From NCBI GenBank assembly GCA_910575495.1, contig CAJTFS010000002.1, forward strand, positions 62,001 to 126,000: 64,000 nt of DNA. Direction: 5' to 3'. Below are positions 16,871 through 26,382 of this stretch, piece by piece. Made by a program: the position numbers and the translations under genes. The notes beneath the pieces were generated by a model. It searched no databases. It had not been told where the DNA came from and saw only the letters and a program-made list of their open reading frames with translations. The first letter of the stretch is position 1. The number at the start of each line of letters is the position of its first letter. Source of the stretch: Bacteroidales bacterium. GTDB lineage: Bacteria > Bacteroidota > Bacteroidia > Bacteroidales > Rikenellaceae.

Positions 16871-19492
16871 ATGGAATCTGCAAAAATTCGACAGGCTTTT
16901 CTCGACTTCTTCGAACGCAAGGGCCATACCATCGTTCCGTCGGCGCCGATGGTCGTCAAGGGCGACCCTACGCTGATGTTCACCAACGCCGGCATGAACC
17001 AGTTCAAGGATATTTTCCTGGGCAATGCGCCGCGCAAGTATCCGCGTGCGGCCGATACGCAGAAGTGCCTGCGCGTTTCGGGCAAGCACAACGACCTGGA
17101 GGAGGTGGGTCACGACACCTACCACCACACCATGTTCGAGATGCTGGGCAACTGGTCCTACGGCGACTATTTCAAGAAGGAGGCCATCGAGTGGGCCTGG
17201 GAGTTGCTGCACGACGTCTACGGACTGCCTGCCGAGCGGATATACGCCACCGTCTTCGAGGGTTCGGAGGAGGACGGCGTGCCTTTCGACCAGGAGGCCT
17301 ACGATTATTGGAAGCGTTTCCTGCCCGAGGACCACATCATCCGCGGCAACAAGCACGATAACTTCTGGGAGATGGGCGAGACGGGTCCCTGCGGCCCCTG
17401 TTCCGAAATCCACTTCGACCTGCGCGACGAAAAGGAGATCGCCGCCGTACCCGGCCGCGAGATGGTCAACCGGAGCCATCCGCAGGTCATCGAGATTTGG
17501 AACCTCGTCTTCATGCAGTTCAACCGCAAGGCCAACGGTTCGTTGGAGGAGCTGCCCGCGCGCAATGTCGACACGGGCATGGGCTTCGAGCGTCTCTGCA
17601 TGATCTTGCAGGGTAAGAAATCGAACTACGATACCGACGTTTTCCAGCCTACGATCAGCCGCATTGCAGCCCTGTCGGGCAAGCAGTACGGTGCCGATGC
17701 CAAGGCCGACGTGGCCATGCGCGTCATCGCCGACCACCTGCGCGCCATCGCGTTCTCCATCGCCGACGGACAGCTGCCGTCGAACGTCAAGGCCGGCTAT
17801 GTCATCCGCCGCATCCTGCGCCGTGCCGTGCGCTACGGCTATACCTACCTCGGATTCACCGAGCCGACTCTGTGCCGCCTGGTTCCCGGACTGGTCGGGC
17901 AGATGGGCGGCCAGTTCCCCGAGCTCAAGGCCCAGCAGGGGTTGATCGGGAAGGTCATCGAGGAGGAGGAGGCTTCGTTCCTGCGCACGCTGGCTACGGG
18001 CATCAACCTGCTGGACGGCGTCATCGCGCGCACCAAGAGCGAGGGCCGCAAGGCTATTTCGGGCACCGACGCCTTCGAGTTGTACGATACGTTCGGATTC
18101 CCGATCGACCTTACGGAGCTCATCGCCCGCGAGCAGGGCGTGGAAGTCGACCTCGATGCCTTCGACAAGGAGTTGCAGGCTCAGAAGGAGCGTTCGCGCA
18201 ACGCCGCGGCCGTCGACACCGACGACTGGGTCGAGCTCTTCCCGTTGCGCGAAAGCGTCTTCACGGGCTACGATACGCTCACCGACGAGGTACGCATCGC
18301 CCGCTACCGCCGCGTGACTTCCAAGGGCAAGACTTCCTACCAGCTGGTCTTCGACCGCACGCCGTTCTACGGCAATTCGGGCGGTCAGATCGGCGACATC
18401 GGCACCATCGAGAGCGCCAACGAGCGTATCGAGGTGGTAGCTACCGAAAAGGAGAACGGACTGATCATCCATATCGTCGAGCGGCTGCCCGAGAATCCGG
18501 CGGCTGTTTTCACGGCCCGTGTCGATGCCGCAAAACGGCAGTCGGCGGCCAACAACCACTCGGCCACCCACCTCATGCACGCCGCATTGCGCAAGGTGCT
18601 GGGCGACCACGTCGAGCAGAAGGGTTCGATGGTGACGCCCGAGTTGCTGCGTTTCGACTTCTCGCACTTCCAGAAAGTCACGCGCGAGGAGCTGCGCGAG
18701 GTGGAGCGGCTGGTCAACAAGGCCATCCGTGCCAACCATCCGCTCGAGGAGAAGCGCGATGCCACCAAGGAGGAGGCCGCCGCAGCCGGGGCCATGATGC
18801 TTTTCGGCGAGAAGTACGGCGACCGCGTGCGCATGGTGCGCTTCGGCGATTCGGTCGAGTTGTGCGGCGGTACGCATACGGGCGCTACGGGCAACATCGG
18901 CTTCTTCAAGATTCTCAACGAGAGCGCCATCTCGGCCGGCGTACGCCGCATCGAGGCCGTCACGGGCGAGCAGGCCGAAAAGATGCTTTACGTGGCGGAG
19001 GATACGATCCGCAGCGTGGGCGAGTACCTGAACAACACGCAGATCGTGCAGGCTGTCAAGAAGATGATCGAAAGCAACGAGACCCTCTCCAAGGAGGTCG
19101 AGCAGATGCGTCGCGAGCAGGTGTCGCAATGGGCCGAGAAACTGAGCGCTTCGGTGCCCGAGCGCAACGGCATGCAGCTCATCGCTATGCAGGTCGGCCA
19201 TCGTCCCGACCTTGTCAAGGACCTGGCCTACAACCTGCGGGCGCGTTCTTCGAAGCTGGTGCTGGTCGTCGGTTCGGTGTGCGACGGCAAACCTTCGCTG
19301 ACCATCATGCTGGGCGACGAGATCGCCGCCCGGGGCATCAATGCTGCAACGGTGGTCCGCGAGGCCGCCAAACTGATGCAGGGCGGCGGCGGCGGTCAGG
19401 CGTTCTTCGCCACGGCCGGCGGCAAGAACCCCGACGGGTTGCAGGCGGCCATCGACAAGGCCGTGGAACTGATTCTCGCCCAACTCAAGTAG
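16871..19492 (+). CDS. alaS: Alanyl-tRNA synthetase
   Basis: This 873-residue class II synthetase charges tRNA-Ala and corrects mischarged Ser/Gly. The N-terminal catalytic core is clear ([67 protein letters not shown]). The editing domain carries the zinc-binding HSATH at residues 563-567 and CGGTH at 665-669. The C-terminal oligomerization domain ends with the glycine-rich [14 protein letters not shown]. The length is normal. The 5' end has a TAATTTTG promoter element and the gene diverges from the M23 operon. Confidence 0.97.
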   Translation: MESAKIRQAFLDFFERKGHTIVPSAPMVVKGDPTLMFTNAGMNQFKDIFLGNAPRKYPRAADTQKCLRVSGKHNDLEEVGHDTYHHTMFEMLGNWSYGDYFKKEAIEWAWELLHDVYGLPAERIYATVFEGSEEDGVPFDQEAYDYWKRFLPEDHIIRGNKHDNFWEMGETGPCGPCSEIHFDLRDEKEIAAVPGREMVNRSHPQVIEIWNLVFMQFNRKANGSLEELPARNVDTGMGFERLCMILQGKKSNYDTDVFQPTISRIAALSGKQYGADAKADVAMRVIADHLRAIAFSIADGQLPSNVKAGYVIRRILRRAVRYGYTYLGFTEPTLCRLVPGLVGQMGGQFPELKAQQGLIGKVIEEEEASFLRTLATGINLLDGVIARTKSEGRKAISGTDAFELYDTFGFPIDLTELIAREQGVEVDLDAFDKELQAQKERSRNAAAVDTDDWVELFPLRESVFTGYDTLTDEVRIARYRRVTSKGKTSYQLVFDRTPFYGNSGGQIGDIGTIESANERIEVVATEKENGLIIHIVERLPENPAAVFTARVDAAKRQSAANNHSATHLMHAALRKVLGDHVEQKGSMVTPELLRFDFSHFQKVTREELREVERLVNKAIRANHPLEEKRDATKEEAAAAGAMMLFGEKYGDRVRMVRFGDSVELCGGTHTGATGNIGFFKILNESAISAGVRRIEAVTGEQAEKMLYVAEDTIRSVGEYLNNTQIVQAVKKMIESNETLSKEVEQMRREQVSQWAEKLSASVPERNGMQLIAMQVGHRPDLVKDLAYNLRARSSKLVLVVGSVCDGKPSLTIMLGDEIAARGINAATVVREAAKLMQGGGGGQAFFATAGGKNPDGLQAAIDKAVELILAQLK

Positions 19493-19507
19493 ACAACGTT
19501 ATCGTAT

Positions 19508-19535
19508 TGTCATTCCCAACGCAGTGAAGAATCCG
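19508..19535 (+). repeat. Solo copy of the GTCATTC..GAAGAATC repeat
   Basis: The alaS-gpmI spacer holds a short GTCATTCCCAACGCAGTGAA GAATCC string that resembles the motif repeated many times in the inverted-repeat arms. It shows the motif also exists singly. Confidence 0.45.
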
Positions 19536-19591
19536 GTTTTTCGCAGATTTCCCGCATTGTTCGGCATGGCATCTATTAACTAATTACGACT

Positions 19592-21118
19592 ATGGCAAAC
19601 AAAGTTCTGTTGATGATTCTCGACGGCTGGGGCAACGGCCGCCACGACAAGGCGGACGTCATTTCGACGGTCCATCCCGCCTATATCTCGGCCATGACCG
19701 AAAAATATCCCCATGCGCAGCTGCGCACCGACGGCGAGAATGTCGGTCTGCCCGACGGCCAGATGGGCAATTCGGAGGTGGGCCACCTCAATATCGGCGC
19801 CGGGCGCGTCGTCTATCAGGACCTGGTGAAGATCAACCGCGCCTGCCGCGACAATTCGATCATGGAGAATCCCGAGGTCGTCCGCGCATTCGAGTATGCC
19901 AAGCAGCACGGCGTCGGCATCCACTTCATGGGTCTTACGTCCGACGGCGGCGTGCATTCGTCGCTGGAGCATCTTTTCAAGTTGTGCGACATTGCCGCCG
20001 AGTACAAGATCGACAACACGTTCGTCCATTGCTTCATGGACGGCCGCGACACCGACCCGCGCAGCGGCAAGGGATTCATCGGGCAGCTGGAGAAGCATCT
20101 GGCCGCTTCGACGGGCAAGATCGCTACGGTCGTCGGCCGTTATTACGCCATGGACCGCGACAAGCGTTGGGAGCGCGTGAAGGTCGCCTACGACGCTTTG
20201 GTCGACGGCATCGGCGAGCACGCTGCCGACATGGCCGCCGCCGTGCAGAAATCCTATGACGCCGATGTCACCGACGAGTTCATCAAGCCCATCGTGCGGG
20301 TCGACGCCGACGGCAAGCCCGTGGGCACGATCCGACCCAACGACGTGGTGATCTTCTTCAACTACCGCAACGACCGCGCGAAGGAGCTTACCGTCGTGCT
20401 GACGCAGGAGGATATGCCCGAGGCCGGCATGCACACCCTGCCGCTTTACTATTGCTGCATGACCCCCTACGACGCCAAGTTCACGGGCCTGCACATCCTC
20501 TTCGACAAGGAGAACGTGCCCGACACCATCGGCGAGTGGGTGTCGAAGCAGGGGCTCAGGCAGCTGCGCATCGCCGAGACCGAGAAGTATGCCCACGTCA
20601 CGTTTTTCCTGAACGGCGGGCGCGAGGAGGTCTTCGAGGGCGAGGAGCGCATTCTGGTCGCTTCGCCCAAGGTGGCGACCTACGACCTGCAGCCCGAGAT
20701 GTCGGCGCCCGAGGTGGCCGACAAGCTGGTAGCGGCGCTCGATGAGCAGAAGTTCGACTTCATCTGTCTCAACTTCGCCAACGGCGACATGGTGGGCCAC
20801 ACGGGCGTCTACGATGCCATCGTCAAGGCCGTCAAGGCGGTCGACAGCTGTGTGGAGAAGGTCGTCGAGGCGGCCCGCCGCAACGGCTACGAGGTGGTGC
20901 AGATCGCCGACCACGGCAACGCCGACAACGCCGTCAATGCCGACGGCACGCCCAATACGGCCCATTCGCTCAATCCGGTGCCCATCGTGGTGGTTTCCGA
21001 CCGCGTGAAGGCCGTGCACGACGGCATTCTTGCCGACGTGGCACCTACCGTGCTGGAACTGATGGGCGTGGCGCAGCCTGCCGGCATGACCGGCCAATCG
21101 CTGGTGGAACTGAAATAA
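19592..21118 (+). CDS. gpmI: 2,3-bisphosphoglycerate-independent phosphoglycerate mutase
   Basis: This 508-residue Mn-dependent enzyme interconverts 3- and 2-phosphoglycerate in glycolysis. It shows [10 protein letters not shown] at residues 7-16, the phosphoserine nucleophile S61 in [41 protein letters not shown], and the C-terminal alkaline-phosphatase-like metal motifs ([22 protein letters not shown]). The length is typical for iPGM. No clear TAnnTTTG element is seen just upstream; it could be read from alaS. A tandem 74-bp repeat follows the gene. Confidence 0.97.
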   Translation: MANKVLLMILDGWGNGRHDKADVISTVHPAYISAMTEKYPHAQLRTDGENVGLPDGQMGNSEVGHLNIGAGRVVYQDLVKINRACRDNSIMENPEVVRAFEYAKQHGVGIHFMGLTSDGGVHSSLEHLFKLCDIAAEYKIDNTFVHCFMDGRDTDPRSGKGFIGQLEKHLAASTGKIATVVGRYYAMDRDKRWERVKVAYDALVDGIGEHAADMAAAVQKSYDADVTDEFIKPIVRVDADGKPVGTIRPNDVVIFFNYRNDRAKELTVVLTQEDMPEAGMHTLPLYYCCMTPYDAKFTGLHILFDKENVPDTIGEWVSKQGLRQLRIAETEKYAHVTFFLNGGREEVFEGEERILVASPKVATYDLQPEMSAPEVADKLVAALDEQKFDFICLNFANGDMVGHTGVYDAIVKAVKAVDSCVEKVVEAARRNGYEVVQIADHGNADNAVNADGTPNTAHSLNPVPIVVVSDRVKAVHDGILADVAPTVLELMGVAQPAGMTGQSLVELK

Positions 21119-21120
21119 CG

Positions 21121-21268
21121 AACCTTTTCCTAAGCCGAGTGCAGAGCCAAGCTTGCTTGAGCTATGCCGAGGCGGGAAAAGCTGCAAGAAATTGAACCTT
21201 TTCCTAAGCCGAGTGCAGAGCCAAGCTTGCTTGAGCTATGCCGAGGCGGGAAAAGCTGCAAGAAATTG
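21121..21268 (-). repeat. Perfect tandem duplication of a 74-bp palindromic repeat
   Basis: Bases 21121-21194 are repeated without change at 21195-21268, and the first six bases (AACCTT) recur at 21269. Each unit contains the near-palindrome GAGCCAAGCTTGCTTGAGCT flanked by AAGCCGAGTGCA and GCCGAGGCGGG. Read on the minus strand this is the same order as the repeats at 24348-24501 and 49945-50026. Here it points away from the downstream gene. Confidence 0.85.
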
Positions 21269-21287
21269 AACCTTAAAACCGAACACT

Positions 21288-22361
21288 ATGAAAAAATTGT
21301 TGTTCTTTGCGGCCTGCACGGCGATCTTCGCTTCGTGTACGTCGAAGAAGCCCTACACCATCACGGGCGAAGTCGATCCGTCGATGAACGGGAAGACGGT
21401 CTATCTCTACGATTTCCACAACGCTCGGATGACCGACAGCGTGGTCGTCGCCGAGGGCCGTTTCAGCTTCAGCGGCACCATGGCCGGCGATTCGCTGCGT
21501 CGTGTCGCTTTGGACCGCAACTACGTCGATGTGATCGTGGAGGGCGGCGACTATACGGTCGACCTGGCCGCACGTACGGCAGCGGGTTCGAAGCTCACCG
21601 AGGAAAAAGGCCGTTTCGACGCCCAGTACGATTCGATCCGGGGTGCCTTCTACGAGCGTTACCGCGCTTTGATGGCCGATGCTTCGCTGAGCGAGGAGAC
21701 GCGCGAGGAGAAGGCCGACGCTTTGGTCGAGGAGATCAATGAAGCGTTGGGCGAGGCGGCCCGTCCGGTCGTCGAGGCCAACAACAATGCGCTGGGCGCC
21801 TATGTCTTCTGGCGGTGGAGCTCCGATCTGGAAACTCCCGAGGAGTTCGACGCAGCCTTGGCCCTGGCCGGCGACTACGTCCGCAACTTCGCTCCCGTGA
21901 AGAAGAGCATCGCCACGAACGAGGCGCTGAAGAAAACGGCCGAGGGGATGCCTTTCGTCGATTTCACCATCGAGAACGGCAATGCCGACGGTACGGCCGT
22001 CAGCCTCTCCGACTACGTGGGCAAGGGCAAATACGTGCTGGTCGACTTCTGGGCTTCGTGGTGCGGTCCCTGCCGTCGCGAGATTCCCAACATCCGCGAG
22101 GTGTGGGAGAAGTACCGCGGCGATAAGTTCGAGGTGCTGGGCGTAGCCGTGTGGGACGAGCGCGAGGAGACCCGCAAAGCGGCCGAGCAGCTCGGCATCG
22201 AGTGGCCCGAGATCGTCGATGCGCAGGCCGTTCCGACCGAACTCTACGGTATCGCCGGCATTCCCCACATCATTCTCTTCGGCCCCGACGGTACGATCGT
22301 TGCCCGCGGGCTGCGCGGCGCGGCTCTCAAGGAGAAGGTCGCCGAAGTGCTGGCCGAATAG
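21288..22361 (+). CDS. TlpA/ResA-like thiol-disulfide lipoprotein with DUF4369 domain
   Basis: The 357-residue precursor has a lipoprotein signal (MKKLLFFAACTAIFASC, lipobox cysteine C17). An N-terminal DUF4369 region follows (YTITGEVDPSMNGKTVYLYD), then an acidic helical linker, then a thioredoxin fold with FWASWCGPCRREIPNIREVW. The redox pair is C259/C262, and the cis-proline region is GIPHIILFGPDG. Such proteins reduce or shuffle disulfides in the periplasm, for example for cytochrome maturation. The CGPC pair is intact. A strong terminator follows. The two 74-bp repeats separate it from gpmI. Confidence 0.9.
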   Translation: MKKLLFFAACTAIFASCTSKKPYTITGEVDPSMNGKTVYLYDFHNARMTDSVVVAEGRFSFSGTMAGDSLRRVALDRNYVDVIVEGGDYTVDLAARTAAGSKLTEEKGRFDAQYDSIRGAFYERYRALMADASLSEETREEKADALVEEINEALGEAARPVVEANNNALGAYVFWRWSSDLETPEEFDAALALAGDYVRNFAPVKKSIATNEALKKTAEGMPFVDFTIENGNADGTAVSLSDYVGKGKYVLVDFWASWCGPCRREIPNIREVWEKYRGDKFEVLGVAVWDEREETRKAAEQLGIEWPEIVDAQAVPTELYGIAGIPHIILFGPDGTIVARGLRGAALKEKVAEVLAE

Positions 22362-22383
22362 GCTGAGCCGGCCGACAATCGAA

Positions 22384-22421
22384 GCGGGTTGCGATTTCTG
22401 GAATCGCAACCCGCTCTTTTT
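22384..22421 (+). terminator. Intrinsic terminator after the TlpA-like gene
   Basis: A perfect 13-bp stem (GCGGGTTGCGATT / AATCGCAACCCGC) with a 5-base loop is followed by TCTTTTT. Confidence 0.9.
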
Positions 22422-22476
22422 GTGCGCGGACCGAGGCCGGTGGAGCAGGCACCGGACGGGTTCGCTTTTCCGGCGA

Positions 22477-22968
22477 TCAGTAGAGATCGATGTATTCGCG
22501 GCTGTTTCCCACGATCCGAAGATATTCGTCGAACGCCTCCCGGCCGATGACTACCGTAGCCCGGTTGTCGTTGGGGTGGAACGCCAGCACGGGCCAGTCG
22601 CGCATCCGGCGGTCGAAGAACAGATGCACATGGTGCGCCGTGTCGTTGATAAGTCCGAATGGCGACACCGAGCCGGGTTTGACGCCGAGCCATCGCTGCA
22701 GCCGTTCGGGCGATGCGAACGAGAGCCGGCCCTGGCCGAGCCGGTGTTCCAGTTCGCGGACGGCCAGCTGCCGCCGTGCATCGAAACAGACCAGATAGTG
22801 GCGGTCGCCCTTGTGGTTGCGCAGAAAGAGGTTCTTGCAGTGCTGTGCCCCGTCGTTGCGGCAGTATTGCAGGGCAAGTTCGCATGTGGGGGCTTCGGGG
22901 TGTTCGTACCACGTGTAGCCGATGCCGTGCGCTTCGAGAAAGTCGAATACCCGCTGTCGTTGTTCCAT
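22477..22968 (-). CDS. YbaK/ProX-type aminoacyl-tRNA deacylase
   Basis: This 163-residue protein belongs to the trans-editing family that hydrolyses mischarged tRNA, typically Ala-tRNA(Pro) (ProX/PrdX). Recognizable parts are YEHPEAPTCE near the N-terminus, HCKNLFLRNHKGDRHYLVCFD (with the conserved lysine), VKPGSVSPFGLINDT and a C-terminal FHPNDNRATVVIGREAF. The pattern KNLFL..K....L.. and G.VSPFGL.ND fits the PrdX subgroup. It is the last gene of a leftward group with tcdA and tatD, starting 10 bases after the tcdA stop. Confidence 0.9.
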   Translation of the reverse strand: MEQRQRVFDFLEAHGIGYTWYEHPEAPTCELALQYCRNDGAQHCKNLFLRNHKGDRHYLVCFDARRQLAVRELEHRLGQGRLSFASPERLQRWLGVKPGSVSPFGLINDTAHHVHLFFDRRMRDWPVLAFHPNDNRATVVIGREAFDEYLRIVGNSREYIDLY

Positions 22969-22978
22969 GGCGTGCGTG

Positions 22979-23704
22979 TCAGCAGGTCGTTTCGCCGATC
23001 AGCCCGCGGACGACGACCGAGGCGCAGCCTATGCCGAACAGGGCGGGCATGTAGGAGATGGTCCCTACGTTCGACTTCTTGTTCTGTTCCTCGCACACGA
23101 TCATCGCCCCTTTGCGAATGGGTTCGGGCGAGAAAACGGCCTGGAACCCCCGCCGCACACCCGCCTTGTGGAGCCGTTTGCGCAGCATGTGGGCCAGCGG
23201 GCAGTGGTGGGTCTTCGAGATGTCGGCTATCTCGAGCTGCGTGGGGTCGGTCTTGGCTCCGGCGCCCATCGAGCTGACAAGCGGCACGCCCCGTTCGAGT
23301 GTCGCGAGGATGAGCGCCAGTTTGGGCGAGAGGGTGTCGATGGCGTCGACGACATAGTCGTATTTCGCGGCATCGAGCAGCGCGTAGGTTTCGTCGTCCT
23401 TGATGTAGCGTTCGACCGCCGTAAGCCGGAGTTCCGGGTTGATGTCGCGGAGCCGTTCGGCCATCACGGCGGCCTTGGGACGCCCCACGGTCGAGTGCAG
23501 CGCTATCAGCTGGCGGTTGATGTTGGTTGCCGACACCGTGTCGGCATCGGCTATGGTCATGCTCCCCACGCCTGCCCGGGCGATCATCTCGGCGGCGTAG
23601 GCTCCCACGCCGCCGACTCCCACGACCAGTACGTGGGCACGGCGCAGCATGTCGAGTTTCTCTTCGCCCAGCAGCAGGGCGGTGCGTTCCAGCCAGTTAT
23701 CCAT
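22979..23704 (-). CDS. tcdA: tRNA threonylcarbamoyladenosine dehydratase
   Basis: This 241-residue E1/ThiF-family enzyme cyclizes t6A37 to ct6A in ANN-decoding tRNAs using ATP. It starts directly with the family motif WLERTALLLGEEKLDMLRRAHVLVVGVGGVGAYAAEMIARAGVG. The nucleotide-binding GVGGVG is followed by IADADTVSATNINRQLIAL (conserved D, R and Q) and YDYVVDAIDTLSPKLALI. The length matches TcdA and rules out larger ThiF or MoeB enzymes with rhodanese tails. The start codon overlaps the end of tatD by eight bases, so translation is probably coupled. Confidence 0.92.
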   Translation of the reverse strand: MDNWLERTALLLGEEKLDMLRRAHVLVVGVGGVGAYAAEMIARAGVGSMTIADADTVSATNINRQLIALHSTVGRPKAAVMAERLRDINPELRLTAVERYIKDDETYALLDAAKYDYVVDAIDTLSPKLALILATLERGVPLVSSMGAGAKTDPTQLEIADISKTHHCPLAHMLRKRLHKAGVRRGFQAVFSPEPIRKGAMIVCEEQNKKSNVGTISYMPALFGIGCASVVVRGLIGETTC

Positions 23705-24308
23705 GAATGAAAATGCGTTCGTAGTTTCCGGTCGTCGCCCGTTGCAGTTCGCCGGTCGTCACTCGCAGGAGCGCCGCTGCGCGGGCATAGATCGTTTCGA
23801 TGGGCGTTTCGCTCTCGTCGGTCTCAAGAAAGAGTTGCGACAGCGGTGTGTTCTGTATGGCTCCGATCGTACGCGGCGAGGCGAAGGTCCGTTCGCCGAA
23901 CGAAAGACAATACCCCTTTTCCCACGCCTGGCGGGCTTGTTCGGGCGAACCGATGAAGCCGTGGAAGATGACGGCGCGCGGTTCTTGTTCGCGCAGCAGG
24001 CGCATCGTCTCCGCGAATGCCCGCACACAATGGAGCACCACGGGCAGCCGTCGTTCGCAGGCCAGCGTCAGTTGGGCGCGGAAAAGCTCGATCTGCGCCT
24101 GACGCGTGCCGTTGTCGGCCGCCCGCACGAAGTCGAGCCCGATTTCGCCTACGGCCTGCGCGTTGCCCCGGTCCAGTTCCGCAGCCAGTCGGTCCCATTC
24201 GTCCGGACCGATTCTGCCCGCTTCCCACGGATGGATGCCGGCCGTCCGCAACTCGATGCCGCGACCGGTGGGCCGGTGGGTGTGTATGTTGACGTAGGCG
24301 GGATTCAC
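23697..24308 (-). CDS. TatD-family metal-dependent hydrolase
   Basis: This short TatD-like hydrolase (203 residues from the chosen start) has YVNIHTHR (metal-binding HxH), AVGEIGLDF, LPVVLHCVRAFAE, VIFHGFIGS and the final LFLETDES. Family members act as DNases or D-aminoacyl-tRNA deacylases. I prefer the GTG at 24308. The open frame reaches a TTG at 24350, but that codon lies inside a strong TATCTTTG promoter element, so it cannot be in the transcript. The promoter is supplied by the adjacent repeat element. The 3' end overlaps tcdA by eight bases. Confidence 0.82.
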   Translation of the reverse strand: MNPAYVNIHTHRPTGRGIELRTAGIHPWEAGRIGPDEWDRLAAELDRGNAQAVGEIGLDFVRAADNGTRQAQIELFRAQLTLACERRLPVVLHCVRAFAETMRLLREQEPRAVIFHGFIGSPEQARQAWEKGYCLSFGERTFASPRTIGAIQNTPLSQLFLETDESETPIETIYARAAALLRVTTGELQRATTGNYERIFIHG

Positions 24309-24347
24309 GGCGGATTCGGTTTGTCCAAGCGTAGCGGTTCTGAGAAA

Positions 24348-24378
24348 CAAAGATATGAATAAGCGAGGGCAAAAGCAA
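24348..24378 (-). promoter_or_regulatory. tatD promoter carried by the repeat element
   Basis: On the minus strand TTG (24378-24376), a spacer of exactly 20 bp, then TATCTTTG (24355-24348). Both parts lie inside the dispersed repeat. The expected transcript start is about 33 nt upstream of the GTG at 24308. Confidence 0.75.
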
Positions 24379-24501
24379 GCTCGCTTGCATTTTGCCGAGG
24401 GGGAGTATCTTGGGCGAAGCCAAAGTCGGATAAGCCGAGCCCGATGCCAAATTTATGCGAGCATTGTCGAGGCGCGAGTATCTAAGACGAAGTCAGAGAT
24501 A
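24348..24501 (-). repeat. Two tandem units of the promoter-bearing repeat
   Basis: Read on the minus strand, a first unit begins with a 26-nt block (24501-24476, starting TATCTCTGAC) that is identical to 49945-49970 inside the mobile element, and continues through CCTCGACAATG..TTTGGCATCGGGCTCGGCTTA. A second unit has CGACTTTGGCTTCGCC, CTCGGCAAAATGCAAGC, the palindrome around GCAAGCGAGCTTGC, and CCTCGCTTATTCATATCTTTG split at the promoter. Its downstream edge is the tatD promoter. Confidence 0.75.
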
Positions 24502-24730
24502 TGAATTTTTGAAATTATTCGGTGTTGCGACGGCAAATTTGAAGATGCAGACCTGCTGTTCAGCGATTCTCCGTTGCCCGGTTCGCGCTCTGCCCCTGTC
24601 CGGCCGGGCAACGAGGGAACAGATGTTAAACGAATGTCGGGCTGCCGTGCTTGGAATGAAGAACAAATAAAGATTTTAAGGTAATTTAAAAATAATATTC
24701 GTTACGTACGGTTTTCCGGAAAAAAATTCG

Positions 24731-24738
24731 TACTTTCG
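24731..24738 (+). promoter_or_regulatory. Candidate -7 element of the nqr operon
   Basis: TACTTTCG is one mismatch from TAnnTTTG and follows an AT-rich stretch. It is the best promoter match in the tatD-nqrA gap. Confidence 0.45.
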
Positions 24739-24753
24739 CACGCGGTTCGGACT

Positions 24754-24767
24754 GTTAGCATGCTAAC
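24754..24767. promoter_or_regulatory. Perfect 14-bp palindrome, candidate operator
   Basis: GTTAGCATGCTAAC is a perfect inverted repeat about 15 bp downstream of the TACTTTCG element, close to the expected transcription start of the nqr operon. The position suits a repressor site. Confidence 0.45.
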
Positions 24768-25024
24768 AACGGGCCGGAAGTGTGCCGATACGTGCGGAAT
24801 GCGCGGTTTTGCGGGCTGCGGACCGGAAGCGGCGGCGGCCGAAAAGTGAGGCGGCAGATCCGAAAAAGGATGTGCGGGGAAAGATGGCCGGAAACGAAAG
24901 GGCGACTGCCGGAACAGGATCGGATCGGCGGGCAGCGGCCGGGAACGGCCGAAGCTGACACGGACCGCCGGAACGACGAAGCGATAATCGACGAAAAAAC
25001 ATATTCAATCTAATCATTTCAACC

Positions 25025-26380
25025 ATGTCGAAAGTCATTACATTACGCAAGGGTCTCGACATCAATCTCCAGGGCAAACCCTGCGCGGAGGCGGCCGCGG
25101 CGCCGCAGGCTGCGCTGTATGCGGTTTCGCCGCTGGATTTCGAGGGCGTGACTCCCAAGTTGCTGGTGAAAGCGGGCGACAAGGTGAAGGCGGGTACGCC
25201 GTTGTTCTTCAACAAGAACGACGAGCGCGTGCTCTTCACATCGCCGGTCAGCGGCGAAGTGGCGGCCATCAACCGCGGCGAGAAGCGCAAGGTGCTCTCC
25301 GTGACGGTGACGCCCGATGCCGAGCAGGCCTACGAGCTCTTCGCCTGCCCCGATCCGGCCGCCGCTTCGCGCGACGAGATCGTCGGGCTGCTGCTGCGCA
25401 GCGGTCTGTGGCCCATGATCATGCAGCGCCCCTACGGCATCATCGCCGATCCCTCGGCCATGCCGAAAGCCATCTTCGTCTCGGCGTTCGATTCGGCGCC
25501 GCTGGCTCCCGATTACAACTTCGCGCTCCGCGACGAGATGAAGAACCTGCAGACCGGTATCCGCGTGCTCGGCAAGCTCACCGAGGGCAAGGTGCACCTG
25601 TCGGTGCGCGCCAAGGCTGAGGGCAGCATGGCATCGCTGGCCGGCGCCGAGCTGCACACCTTCGCAGGCAAGCATCCCGTGGGCAATGTCGGCGTGCAGA
25701 TCCACCACATCGATCCTGTCAACCGGGGCGAGACGGTCTGGACGGTCAACATTCAGGACGTGGCCATCATCGGCCGCCTGTTCAACGAGGGACGCGTCGA
25801 CATGACGCGTACCGTCGCCGTGACCGGTTCGGAGGTCGAAAAGCCCGCCTACGTGCGTACGATCGCCGGGGCCCGCGTCGATTCGATCCTGGGCGGCAAC
25901 GTCAAGGCGCAGAAGGAGGGCGACAGCGTCCGCATCATCTCGGGCAACGTGCTCACGGGCACCAAAACCGCGATGGACGGCTTCTTGGGCTACTATGCCA
26001 ACCAGCTGACCGTGATCCCCGAGGGCGACAAGTACGAGCTGCTGGGCTGGGCGATGCCTCGCTTCAAGAAATTCTCCGTTTCGCGCGCCTATTTCTCGTG
26101 GCTCTGCCCCAAGAAGGCTTACAAACTGGATACCAACATGAACGGCGGCGAACGTCCCTTCGTGGTGACGGGGCTCTACGAGCGCTATCTGCCCATGGAC
26201 ATCTATCCGATGTATCTGTTGAAGGCCTGCCTGGCCGGCGACATCGACAAGATGGAGAACCTCGGCATCTACGAGGTGGTCGAGGAGGATTTCGCGTTGT
26301 GCGAGTTCGTCGATCCCTCGAAGATCGGGATCCAGCAGATCATTCGCGACGGTATTAACTTAATGATCAAGGAGGCATAA
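25025..26380 (+). CDS. nqrA: Na+-translocating NADH:quinone reductase subunit A
   Basis: NqrA is a peripheral, cytoplasmic-side subunit of the Na+-pumping NADH:ubiquinone/menaquinone oxidoreductase and contributes to the quinone site. The 451 residues follow the family: ITLRKGLDINLQGKP at the start, VKAGDKVKAGTPLFFNKNDERVLFTSPVSGEV with a lipoyl-like fold, NFALRDEMKNLQTGI, VGVQIHHIDPVNRGETVWTVN, and a C-terminal CEFVDPSKIGIQQIIRDGINLMIKEA. It is the first gene of the complete nqrABCDEF operon. nqrB begins two bases after the stop. Confidence 0.97.
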   Translation: MSKVITLRKGLDINLQGKPCAEAAAAPQAALYAVSPLDFEGVTPKLLVKAGDKVKAGTPLFFNKNDERVLFTSPVSGEVAAINRGEKRKVLSVTVTPDAEQAYELFACPDPAAASRDEIVGLLLRSGLWPMIMQRPYGIIADPSAMPKAIFVSAFDSAPLAPDYNFALRDEMKNLQTGIRVLGKLTEGKVHLSVRAKAEGSMASLAGAELHTFAGKHPVGNVGVQIHHIDPVNRGETVWTVNIQDVAIIGRLFNEGRVDMTRTVAVTGSEVEKPAYVRTIAGARVDSILGGNVKAQKEGDSVRIISGNVLTGTKTAMDGFLGYYANQLTVIPEGDKYELLGWAMPRFKKFSVSRAYFSWLCPKKAYKLDTNMNGGERPFVVTGLYERYLPMDIYPMYLLKACLAGDIDKMENLGIYEVVEEDFALCEFVDPSKIGIQQIIRDGINLMIKEA

Positions 26381-26382
26381 CG

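Larger units (their letters stand above)
24502..25024 (+). other. Leader region upstream of nqrA
   Basis: This 520-bp stretch has an AT-rich part with the nqr promoter candidate and a 14-bp palindrome, then about 255 bp of GC-rich sequence that would be the 5' leader. One open frame (24780-25013) gives an arginine-rich 77-residue text with no family look; I do not call it a gene. The leader may hold RNA structure, but I recognize no known riboswitch. Confidence 0.4.

Noticed and set aside
16811..19483. 890-codon minus-strand open frame opposite alaS
   Set aside because: A shadow frame; alaS is certain.
24780..25013. 77-codon Arg-rich frame in the nqr leader
   Set aside because: No similarity, no promoter of its own and composition typical of GC-rich non-coding sequence.
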